NCBI GenBank assembly: GCA_023807065.1
Contig: JAJJLU010004201.1
Location: 1-16,799, forward strand
Reading direction: 5' to 3'
DNA length: 16,799 bases
Source of the DNA: Isotricha intestinalis
Lineage: Eukaryota > Ciliophora > Litostomatea > Vestibuliferida > Isotrichidae
How positions within the stretch are numbered: position 1 is the stretch's first letter; each line of letters begins with the position of its first letter. A program made the position numbers and the translations under genes. The notes under the pieces are model-generated. The model saw only the letters and a program-made list of their open reading frames with translations. It had not been told where the DNA came from and searched no databases. Below, in pieces: positions 8,101 through 15,998 of this stretch.

Positions 8101-10475
8101 TTATAATTTTTAGCTATTTCTTCTATTGTTTCTGAAGGATTTGGAATTTGATTTTCTCCTTTTTCTAAAGCTTCATTTTTTTTCTTTTCATAATATTCTA
8201 TTATTTTATTGTTTATATGACTTATAGGATGATTTAAAAAATTAGATTCCATTATTATTGATAATATAAAATGTTTTTTTTTATATTTTTTTCTTGCTGT
8301 GTAAAAAGAATAAAGAATTCTAAAAATAAAAATGAAAGCTTTTTTAAAGAAATCATTATTATTTTTTAAAAAAATAAATAAAATTCCTATTAAAAGCGAA
8401 AATAAATTTAAAAAGTGCTTTTGCATTTCGATTAAATTTTCTTCTCTTACTAAAGAAGCTGTAATACAAATAAACAATAATTTATCTTCAAATTCATTAA
8501 ATTTATCATTAAAGTTTTCACTCTTAGATTCTTGAATAGGATAACAAACAATATTTATTAAACTTTTAACTAAAGTTAATCCTTTTTCTCCATAAACATA
8601 ATTTTCAATTTGATCAAGATATTTTTTTCCTTTTCCATCTTCTATTATTTTTGTAATTACTAATAAAAGAGAATCTAAAGTATAAATTCCATCAGAATCT
8701 AATTTTAATATTTGTTTTATTATTTTATTTTTTTCTAAGTACATTTTATAATTTTCTTCGTATTCGTCTTTTAATTTAAATTTATCATTGTTAAAATAAA
8801 TAATATAATCATAAATAAAATCTTCTATTGGGTCAAAATTATCAATAAAGACTTTTGAAAAATGCTTTAAAGAAAAAGAAGAAATAAAATAAAATAAAGT
8901 CTTAGTTAATAACTTTAATTTCGAACTGTCACAGTAATTAAATAATATATTTAAAGTAATCACTTTACATTCTTTTAATTTTTTTAAATAAATATCTTCA
9001 ATACATTCTTTAAATTTTTCTTGTTGAATTAAAGCTAAAGAACGTAAAGAACGAATTAATTGTCTTCTAATATTATTTTTTTCATAATTGAAAATTTTTG
9101 GAATTTCTTTTTTTTTTAATTCATTTATTTGTTGTCGATAGAAATTTTTTTTTCCTTTTTCTAAATTAGTTAAAGAACTTAAAATATTATCTATTATTTC
9201 TTTATAATTATTTTCACAATATATTTCATCAACATAACTGTATTCTTCTTTTTCTAATTTATTTAAAGAGAGATTTAAAAAGGAATTGATTAAACTTTTT
9301 AATATATCAAAAAATAATTCTTTTTTATTATGTAATAATAAAATAAATTCTCCTTCTTCTTTATCTAATTCTATTTCTTTTTCGATTTTTGTTCCTTGTT
9401 TATTTTTTATTAGCCTTAAAAACTCAGTACAATCTTCTTTTGTGATTTTAACTTCTTTTCCATTTTTTTTTTGAGTAAAAACTACTTCATTATTCTTTTC
9501 ACCTTTTTGAACAATATTCATTGTTAAGTTTCTTAACAATTCAATTATTTTAAATTTTAAAGTTATATTATTTGTTTTTAATAAAGAAATAACTTGATTA
9601 AAAAGATTTGAATCTAAAAAATAATTTAAAGAATTTAATAATTTGTTATAATCACTTAAATTAAACATAGAAAACAATTCATTATAAATTGATAAAATTT
9701 CAATAAAAAGATTATCATTATTTTTAAATAAACAATATTGAAGAGGTAAAAATTTTTTAGGGCCTTCACTATTAAATATTAATCCTCTTATTAAACATCT
9801 TGAAAATTTCCATATTTGACTATTTGAGTCTTGTTCAAAGTTCATTAATATATTATCAAAGTCAACATGAATTCCAATACTTGTTTCTTTGAAAAAACTA
9901 TTTAAATGTTCTATAAATTTATTTTGAATGTTTTTATTAATTTTTTTGAATATTTTATAATTGAATAATATATATTTAGAATAATCTTCTGTTAAGGAAG
10001 TATTGTCGTTAAAATTTTTAAGATTTCTAAAATTTATATTTGAAATGTATTCAAAGTATTTTCCATTTTGAAAAAAAAAATCATTGTATCTTTCTAAGAA
10101 TAAACTTATGATATATAAAAATTTATTTTTTTGAGATAAATACCAATTATATTCTTTTAAGAAAAGTACTTCTATTAATTTTAATATTAATTCAAAAATG
10201 TGTTCTTCTTTATTGTTTTTTTGAAGCTCGTAAAATATTTCAAATAATGGTAAAAAAATATTTAAAGTTCCTAATTGAAATATGACGTTAGTATTTAATT
10301 CTGAATTAGATTCAATTGATGAAATAATAGAAAAATTAAGAAGTATTTTTTCTAATTCTTTTATGAAGTGATTATCAGTTAATTGTTTTTCAATGAATAA
10401 AGTATGAATTCCTTTTAAACTATTCCTTATTGTTTCTAATAAATTATTTTCATTTATATCATCACAATTTTCCAT
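5136..10475 (-). CDS. BEACH domain protein with PH-BEACH and C-terminal WD40 repeats (NBEAL/LYST-like)
   Basis: The longest frame begins upstream at 10496 with TTG, which a eukaryotic gene would not use; an in-frame TAA lies at 10521-10523. The first ATG is at 10475, giving 1779 residues. Residues 1 to about 1000 are alpha-helical and armadillo-like in texture without a recognisable motif. A PH-BEACH domain (about 1029-1090) shows NVSDIKFIIKK and GIEIFHKN. The BEACH domain (about 1120-1440) shows ISSFEFLMWLNFYGNRSYQD, QYPIFPWI, LRDLSKPMG, SSHYSN, VRELIPEF and WIDLIFG. WD40 repeats follow (about 1460-1779), the clearest around GTQKGTIFIFEL and CSEDGLVNIY. BEACH proteins are large cytosolic scaffolds for vesicle fusion/fission, lysosome size and autophagy. 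Some signature positions differ from consensus (SSHYSN for THYSS, LIFGINESG for the usual LIFGxKQxG). It is shorter than animal members (2500-3800 residues). One uninterrupted exon of 5.3 kb is notable. Confidence 0.93.
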   Translation of the reverse strand: MENCDDINENNLLETIRNSLKGIHTLFIEKQLTDNHFIKELEKILLNFSIISSIESNSELNTNVIFQLGTLNIFLPLFEIFYELQKNNKEEHIFELILKLIEVLFLKEYNWYLSQKNKFLYIISLFLERYNDFFFQNGKYFEYISNINFRNLKNFNDNTSLTEDYSKYILFNYKIFKKINKNIQNKFIEHLNSFFKETSIGIHVDFDNILMNFEQDSNSQIWKFSRCLIRGLIFNSEGPKKFLPLQYCLFKNNDNLFIEILSIYNELFSMFNLSDYNKLLNSLNYFLDSNLFNQVISLLKTNNITLKFKIIELLRNLTMNIVQKGEKNNEVVFTQKKNGKEVKITKEDCTEFLRLIKNKQGTKIEKEIELDKEEGEFILLLHNKKELFFDILKSLINSFLNLSLNKLEKEEYSYVDEIYCENNYKEIIDNILSSLTNLEKGKKNFYRQQINELKKKEIPKIFNYEKNNIRRQLIRSLRSLALIQQEKFKECIEDIYLKKLKECKVITLNILFNYCDSSKLKLLTKTLFYFISSFSLKHFSKVFIDNFDPIEDFIYDYIIYFNNDKFKLKDEYEENYKMYLEKNKIIKQILKLDSDGIYTLDSLLLVITKIIEDGKGKKYLDQIENYVYGEKGLTLVKSLINIVCYPIQESKSENFNDKFNEFEDKLLFICITASLVREENLIEMQKHFLNLFSLLIGILFIFLKNNNDFFKKAFIFIFRILYSFYTARKKYKKKHFILSIIMESNFLNHPISHINNKIIEYYEKKKNEALEKGENQIPNPSETIEEIAKNYNINNLNEYILNNREFINFIYTFQFTSDNVDETNINQLNDNDFEINNNESKYLLTDEKPDFKLFKKKINSQRIFQYIHALLRKKEYLKVKKDLFSWNGFYSDLKTFINPNQQLKFKLSNHLTKDFSLQIMKPILDFDNYYPYFEKYNIKNIFRDDFDKVYKINLKIDKNEKFEDYFQEDITINEFDEIKLFNCYIIKKIIKIYSILLFSLISKIIIIFHVKKEEDINSLFNYGKSNKEYITKFNVSDIKFIIKKKINYKEVGIEIFHKNNKTYFIEFNDEKSRNDFLNLFLELKLNKSENFIEIKNILINTYYKNQKYYSLNSLINNWIKRKISSFEFLMWLNFYGNRSYQDLFQYPIFPWIISDYSIIKNTNYNLNDLPLRDLSKPMGMLEINNKGKERKNKYLTEFYQSFNIEKGKKYNLDEDYLNNNNIEIDKIPYIYSSHYSNIAYVCHYNIRIFPYSFSSIHIQGNNFDVGDRIFNNLEYSFLNCTSDKMDVRELIPEFYCFPDFLTNINNLNLGQFQHNNNNIKNEIIQLFQQIEKKNEEESILVNNVLVPFWCENDKFKFVTKLREYLEKNENLNSWIDLIFGINESGLGAVENNNIFMPCCYIDNIIERKKKNNEEDKIYLSYLDTLFQLGVNPVQILKDKCPKRETIKNKFNSNVVKGGLFKENYEILFIKIYDNYLLCINSNLELYKFLIDNEKNINNGNMILKIEKEKYSKDLIQIINNDLFTLTILLTKEKDKIDIISLNNYSLFFNNYLFLRDLDNSIITYMIADEDNNLLYCGTQKGTIFIFELIKLNEKEIKLEAIHILKNHTKKILFIHFNNILNLFADCSEDGLVNIYRIPKGELIRIIYLEHYIFNYIYLSECPLSCLCFFSEKENEFITFSINGIFLKKEKEVKDIISIPLIVSDVYFCNYLIYLKKENNGIYLNIKNLPYLEQIQKIMISEKINENKFKIIYDKEDKFIYICEESKILIKMNCFSILNK

Positions 10476-11047
10476 TTCAAATAAAAATAATTTCAAATCT
10501 GTTAAAAAATTAAAAAAAAATTATATAATTAAAACATGGAAATTATGAGAATTTAATATATATAATTATAATTACTGAAAAATTAAATTCTTTTAATCAT
10601 AATAAATTTCTTTTTTCTTTTAGGCAAAAAAAATAATTTAATTTTTTATTTTTAATTGATTTTGAAAGAATAAAATTTATTATTATTATATTCTTCATTT
10701 TTTTTGAATAAGTTTATATTTTAAAGTAAAATATATAAAATATAATCTTTAACATTCATTATCTATATTTATGTTTTATGAGAGAAATTGTTTATTATTT
10801 AAATTTTTTATTTTGTTAAATTTTATCTTCCCTTTTTTATTTATATATGATATTTATCATAAATAAACTATTCAAATAAATTTTTTTTTATATAATTAAG
10901 TAACTATTTTTATAAATAACTTAATAAATAATTTTAAGATAATAGAAAATAAAAGTGATTAAAATTCTTTAAATAATATTATTTTTTATAAGTAAATCAA
11001 AAATAAAATGAATATATTAGAAGTTATGAATATTATATTCCAATTAA

Positions 11048-11332
11048 AAAAATAAAAAAGCCAGCTTTTTAAATTTTGAAATATTAAAGAACTGGATAAA
11101 AAAAGGAATTGTAATTAAAGCGAATTCAAAAGTAAAAAGAAAAAAATGTTTTAATGATGTAGAATCAGATAAATCTGTTATGTACAAATTAGTGTAAGTT
11201 ATTATAATTGCAATTGAAATTTTTCAATTAGATAATAATTATATTTGAATGTTTAATGGAATAAAATTAAGAAATGAAGCTGGTCTTATTAATGTTGATA
11301 GGTTAAAAACTCTGATATTTCTTATTAATTAA
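11048..11332 (+). pseudogene. Possible gene relic of unknown family
   Basis: One frame runs for 94 sense or stop codons with only two interruptions (TAA 11195-11197, TGA 11246-11248) before TAA at 11330-11332. At this base composition about one codon in ten should be a stop, so the stretch looks like decayed or spliced coding sequence. The first part includes FEILKNWIKKGIVIK and SKVKRKKCFNDVESDKS; the second starts MFNGIKLRNEAGLINVDR. A GTAAGT donor-like site at 11193-11198 overlaps the first stop, and a T-rich AG acceptor-like site ends at 11230, but splicing these does not keep the downstream frame. I do not recognise the family, and no flanking repeats are visible. Confidence 0.25.
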
Positions 11333-11432
11333 TAATTTCAATGTGTTAAATAATAAAATTTTATTAGCTTTTTTAATTTTTCATTTCATTAAAATTTTTT
11401 TTTCTGTTTAGTTAAGAACTAATATTTTTGCA

Positions 11433-11507
11433 CTACTTTTTCTTTTTTTGATTAGAAATTTGTTTAACTTTCTCATTAGTTTCTTCTTCTAAAGATTTAT
11501 CTATCAT
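11433..11507 (-). other. Short coding-like stretch, possible terminal exon or relic
   Basis: This is a 24-codon frame from ATG 11507 to TAG 11433. It contains SLEEETNEKVKQISNQ followed by four lysines, which reads like the charged C-terminus of a small protein. A second open stretch on the same strand (about 11684 to TAA 11577) contains APFKEKERMAFNTVFLDIS. The two could be exons or remnants of one gene, but no consistent GT-AG join was found. Such frames can arise by chance, so this is weak. Confidence 0.15.
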
Positions 11508-12108
11508 TGTTTAGATATACAATTATATATTTTTTGTAATTAATCACATCCAAAACTTATTTTTGCTTTATCAAAGTTAATTAATGTGTGTGAATGACAA
11601 TTTGAGTTGAAGAAAGTATTTATTTGATATATCTAAAAATACAGTATTAAAAGCCATTCTTTCTTTTTCTTTAAAAGGAGCAATCTTTTATTATGATTTA
11701 TTTAGTTTCTTTCTTTATGTTATTAAATTGAATAAATTTTCTGATAAATTATTATTTTTATTTTTCTTATTTAGACAAAAAATAACATTAAGTAATGATC
11801 AGTCAAAAAAAAAAAAGAAATTAAATATGTTATTATGCAAATAAAGCTGAAATTTTTAAATTTAAAATATAAAAACTTTCTTTAAATTAACCCATAAATT
11901 AAATTTGGCTTTTTTTTATAAATTTATTTAAAACACATTAAAAACTAAAATCATCTAAAATCCTAACTCCTTTTAATACAATAAAAACATTAACCATTTA
12001 TAAAAAGAAAAAACTCCTTAATAACAAAAAATAAAAAATATTTATTAAACTCCTAAAAATTATTCCAAACAACCAAAAAATAATTAACTTAAAAACATAA
12101 AAATTTAA

Positions 12109-14501
12109 ATGGGAAATGTTCTATCATGTAGTTCAAACACAGCATCTAAGTAAAATGTAAAAAGTATAAATTTTATAGAGAAAGTAACATTGATGTTCCA
12201 GGGAATGAATCACCAATAGAAGAAGAAAAGCAAAACGAAGAAGAATTAATAATAGAAAAAAAAGAAGAAGAAGTAATTCAAATTCCACCAATAAACTTCG
12301 AAGAATTAATTCAAGAAATTAAAGACTCTGACATTGCTGCAAATCAAATTAGATTTGAAAAATATGAATTAAAAGGTTTTAACTCAATGACTCCTAATAT
12401 TCAAAAAGAAAAATTAGAATTGAAATTAGTTAAAATTCATAAATTAATTAACGGGGAAAATATCGATGATAATATATCTGAGTTTAATATTTCAGAAGAA
12501 GATATTAAATTAATTAAAGAAAGTAAATATGGAAGAATGAAATTTAAAGAATGTACTTTTGATGATATAATTTTAGGAAATTTACAACTTAATAAATTTG
12601 GTAATATTAATTTAGTCAATTGTGTTTTTATTCTTAATCAAAAAAAGAAAAGTTATTTTAAGCATTTATTTACTAAATTTAATATAGAAAAAGGAGAATA
12701 TGAAATTAAAAACTTTAAAAATGGAAAAAATAGGAAATTACTTTTTGATAATAAAATTTTAAAAGGATCTCTTTTTTTACATCCAAGCGATAAAAATTTT
12801 TGGATTTATATTTTAGAAAAATCAATAGCAAAAAGCGTTGAAAGTTATATTAATACTATTCCTTTGTTAGCAAGTGATATTTTTAAATTTATTACTCCTT
12901 ATCTTAATAAAGTATATAATCATCAAGTTGTTAATAAAAAAGAATTTTATGAACTTTTAAAGGAAACAATTAAAACAAATAATTCTTTTATTGTTTACGG
13001 AGAAAAAGATATTTTATCGAATGAGTTCTTTGATAATAATAATTATATTTCTTTTTTTATAACAAATGTCTTTAAAGTTAATGGAAGAAAATATGTAGAA
13101 TTATATCTTCCTTATAATAAAGATTCTCAAAATAATATAATTAAGTTTCCTAATAATATTAATGAAGAAGATATTAAAAACTCTAAATTTTTTCCTGAAG
13201 AAAATTTAAAAAATGAAAACTTAATTTATTACAAATACGATCATTACTTTAAGCATTTTGACAATACTTATATTTTAAACTTTAATCCTTTATTTCATTT
13301 TGAAAGTAAGACAATAATTTTATTAGACAGTAATATTAACTTACTTAAATTTAAAGTAGAAAAAAAAACCAAAATTTCTTTATCAATATCTTTACCACAT
13401 TCTCTTCTTTTCAGATTTGTTTTAGCTCAATTAATCGTAACTGAAAATTATATAAGAAGAATAAAAACAATGTCTTCTGAAAATAACGAATCTAACTCTT
13501 ATTACACTGATGAAATTGATTATAATTTTGAATACATTGATTCTCAATATTCATTTGGAACAAGTGGAATAATAGAAACAACGTTAAAAGAAGGAACTTA
13601 CAGTTTATTATTTAATGTTTATAGTAATAGTCAAGTTAAAATTAGTATTGGAGCAATTTCTGAAAATCAAATAGAATTTTTAGATGTTACTGAAAAAATC
13701 TCAGAAGAAAAATTAAATAGACAAATTAAAAGTTTATTTATTTCTTTCTTAAAGAAAAACCCTAATAAAAACGTTAAAAAAGGAGATGTGTATCAAATTA
13801 AAAATTGTATAACTTATGAATCTTTAATAAATGAAAATTTCGGTTATTCAGTTTATGCTATTGAAAATAACACTGAAGAACAAATAATTTCTTTAAGTTT
13901 ATTTACTGAAAATGATGGAATGAATATAATAACAAAAGATTATAATAATGATGTAGAAAATATAAATGACTTAAATTGTGTTAAAATTATAATTTCACCA
14001 AAAAATACAGAAATAATAGTTTTTGAATGGGAAAAAACAATAGATCAAATTTATATTAATATTTATCCTAAATTTGAAGTGTCAAAAATAGAATCAATGT
14101 ATAAAGAAGAAAACTTTTTAAATTTGCCTAAACAATATATCGGAAAAAGTGAAGTTTATTATATTGAAATGCAATATAGAAGAGGAGCTTTTTTAATTTT
14201 TGTAAATGAAAGTGTATTTGATAATTATGTTATTAAGGTTAAATTTCATAAATTTTCTAATTTAGAATATAAAGGTTTTAAAGATGAAATGATAGAAAAT
14301 AAAAATATTAATATTGAAATTAAAAGTAGAAATTATATGGCTTTTAATTTAAAAGCTGTTGAAGATGGAGATTTTTCATATAATATTAGTTTAGTTTTAC
14401 AAAAAAGAAGTAAGAAAGAATTTAATAAAGAAGAAGATAAAATTTTAATTTCAGGAAATGATGATGATAATAAAGAAGAAAAGAATGAAAATGAGGAATA
14501 A
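12109..14501 (+). CDS. Calpain-like (peptidase C2-type) protein with N-myristoylation motif; probably catalytically inactive
   Basis: The two exons, 12109-12149 and 12179-14501, encode 787 residues; the ATG at 12387 is internal. The N-terminus MGNVLSCSS fits an N-myristoylation site (Gly2, Ser6) with an adjacent Cys7 for palmitoylation, so the protein is probably membrane-anchored. An acidic linker follows (residues 20-45). The calpain core is seen in GEYEIKNFKNGKNRKLLFDN (about 187-205) and SDKNFWIYILEKSIAK (about 217-232), matching the calpain D-G-x-W...WvaLLEKAyAK block. A Cys at about residue 162 (LVNCVF) may be the catalytic LGDCW Cys. The GHAY His position reads NNYIS (about 302), and the NPWG region reads LPYN (about 324-327), so the triad is incomplete. 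The C-terminal half is beta-rich, like calpain domain III, ending in an acidic tail. Calpain-like proteins with acylated N-termini and lost triads are known in trypanosomatids, where they are cytoskeletal or membrane scaffolds. Confidence 0.75.
12150..12178 (+). other. 29-nt GT-AG spliceosomal intron
   Basis: The first exon reads 13 codons and two bases, then GTAAAATG up to TTTTATAG. Removing these 29 bases joins exon 1 to the long downstream frame without a break for 69 codons before the first internal Met. If retained, TAA at 12151-12153 stops translation after 14 codons. The alternative AG at 12180 puts the downstream sequence out of frame. Length and ends are those of the very short introns seen in several protist lineages. 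Confidence 0.8.
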
Positions 14502-14646
14502 AAAAATTAATCAAATTATTTTATATTCATATTTTAAAAATTAAAAAATTAAAAATTAAACATTTTAACACCAAATTAACTTCCACTTATAAAATTCATT
14601 TTACATTAAAAAAAAAATCTTTTAAAACATTCTTTTCATTATCAAA
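14502..14646. terminator. Convergent 3' intergenic region
   Basis: These 145 bp lie between the convergent stops of the calpain-like and PP2C genes, so the 3' ends of both should fall here. Poly(A)-like runs occur (for example 14608-14616), but no specific signal can be separated from the background composition. Confidence 0.3.
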
Positions 14647-15895
14647 TTATTTTTTCTTAATTTCATTTTTAATTTCTTTATTTTTTTGATGATTAATATA
14701 CTTTTCTAAACCATCTAATCCTATAACAATAACACTTAAATTATCAGAACTTAATTTATCCATTGCATTTTTAATAATCATATTACAAATATCAAGAGAA
14801 ATTAAATGAATATCATATTTCCTTTCATGAGAACAATTATCAATAGCAAACCAAGCAGTATCAATAATATCTTCATTACTTAAATTATCAAAAATTCCAT
14901 CACAACCAATAATAATAAAATCCATATTAGAACTAATCTCATAAGTATAAATATCAGGAGTTGATATAATTTCTCCATTTAAACCTCCATAATATTTATC
15001 TTTAGCTTTTATATCACCAATTGTCCTTGCCACTGCTAAATGAGAAGGATAAATTCTGAAAATGACTCCGTCTAAAAGGAAATTATCAAATTCATTTTCT
15101 TTTTCAATTACTTTTAATTTTTCAAGACTTCTATCATTTTCTAAGTCTTGATCAACATATACTTTTCCTCCTATTTTTGTTATTCTATCAAATTCTTTAG
15201 GATTATTAGGCTTATGATCTATTGTTAAAGGTTGAATTTTATTTCCATTATTAAGAGACATAATCGCTCTTGAATCACCAATGTTAATAACATATATTTT
15301 ACATTCAATTATTAAAACAATACAAGCACATGAACCACTAAAATCAATATTATTATTTAACATATCAACATATTTTCTATTGAATTCTTTTTCAGCTTTT
15401 TCAACTGCATTTATTATAGCTTCTTTTATATCAATTGGAAAGCTTTTATCTTCTATAAGAAAGTTTAAAAAATTATGTTTTAAAAAAGAAGAACATGTTT
15501 CGCCTCCATGACCGTCAAAAACTCAAAAAAAGATATTCTTCGCCATTGTTGTATTTTTTTTTATGAGGTTTTTTTAATAAAGTATTTACACATTTTCTAT
15601 CTTCATTTTCTTCTTTCACTAATTCATGATATGAGTTAAAAGCATAAGACTTTATTTGTCCTATTTTTCCTTTTGAATTTTCTCCAATTGGATATTTTTC
15701 ATATTCTTTTAATAAAATATTTAATGAAAGATTTCCATCGGTTAAAGGACCTAAAAAAGAATTTGGAGATTGAATTGTACTTAAACGACGGAATTTAGTG
15801 TCTTTTGTTTCAGAAGAATTTTTAGATATTATTTGATTGGAGAATAGTTGTGAATTTTTTGAAGCTTTTATAAAAGAACTTCCTTTGTTTTGCAT
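14647..15895 (-). CDS. PP2C-type (PPM family) protein Ser/Thr phosphatase, with a +1 (or -2) frame break
   Basis: The reading runs from ATG 15895 to an in-frame TGA at 15517-15515, then continues in the next frame from 15516 to TAA 14647, about 415 residues in all. PPM motifs in order are KEENEDR (metal-site Asp), DGHGG directly after the break, SGSCACIVLI, INIGDSRA, LTIDHKPNNPKEFDRI, GGKV, LAVARTIGD, YYGGLNGEIISTPDI, FIIIGCDGIFDNL and SSDNLSVIVIG near the C-terminus. The full set of metal-binding Asp residues is present once the break is bridged, so an active Mn2+/Mg2+-dependent phosphatase is likely. Substrate unknown. The first 70 or so residues are basic, polar and probably disordered. 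The 5' end may extend to ATG 15998 through a small intron. The break may be a sequencing error, programmed frameshift or true mutation; motif conservation on both sides argues against an old pseudogene. Confidence 0.88.
15512..15530 (-). other. Frame-break site in the PP2C gene (TTT-TGA-C)
   Basis: On the minus strand the sequence reads TTG AGT TTT TGA CGG in the upstream frame. Skipping one base gives TTT GAC GGT CAT GGA GGC, the DGHGG motif. So either one T is surplus in the run of five T, or two bases (such as one GT) are missing, or the ribosome shifts +1 at TTT_TGA_C. Intron explanations were tested: the only frame-correct GT-AG option would delete the conserved strand between NED and DGHGG. 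Confidence 0.75.
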
Positions 15896-15903
15896 GGAAA
15901 GGA

Positions 15904-15998
15904 CTGTTTAAAATATTGGAAAATTTTGCTATTTTTGTATCACTATTTCTTATTTTTGATGTTTTGGATTTAATTGGAGTTCTTATTTTGTCAGTCAT
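15904..15998 (-). other. Possible first exon (15944-15998) and 40-nt intron (15904-15943) of the PP2C gene
   Basis: An ATG at 15998 opens MTDKIRTPIKSKTSKIRN, basic and polar like the start of the main frame, but it is one frame off and an in-frame TAA closes the main frame upstream of 15895. A 40-base GT-AG segment (starts GTGATA at 15943, ends TTTTAAACAG at 15904) would join this exon to the main frame as ...RNILSMQNKG. A 22-base alternative with donor GTCCTT also restores frame. The simplest alternative is that translation starts at 15895. Confidence 0.35.

Larger units (their letters stand above)
10476..12108. other. Divergent intergenic region between the BEACH and calpain-like genes
   Basis: About 1.63 kb separate two outward-facing starts, so both promoters should lie here. 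10500-11040 and 11750-12108 are plain A+T-rich sequence without open frames of note. The middle, 11040-11700, is less A+T-rich and holds short coding-like stretches on both strands, listed separately. No tRNA or terminal inverted repeats were seen. Confidence 0.55.

Noticed and set aside
8332..8535. Plus-strand frame inside the BEACH gene (and another at 9286-9474).
   Set aside because: Both lie within the long BEACH frame and show no domain of their own.
10476..10496. Extension of the BEACH protein by seven residues to a start at 10496.
   Set aside because: The codon there is TTG, which is not expected as a start in a eukaryotic nuclear gene; the first ATG is at 10475.
12437..12619. Minus-strand 60-residue frame in the calpain-like gene.
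   Set aside because: Shadow of the plus-strand exon; Leu/Ser/Ile-rich without features.
15281..15511. Plus-strand 76-residue frame.
   Set aside because: Overlaps the PP2C motifs GSCAC and GDSR on the minus strand; shadow frame.
15448..15620. A GT-AG intron as the cause of the PP2C frame break.
   Set aside because: The only frame-correct option (70 nt ending at the GAG before TTTTTGAC) removes the conserved segment between NEDR and DGHGG that a PP2C fold needs.
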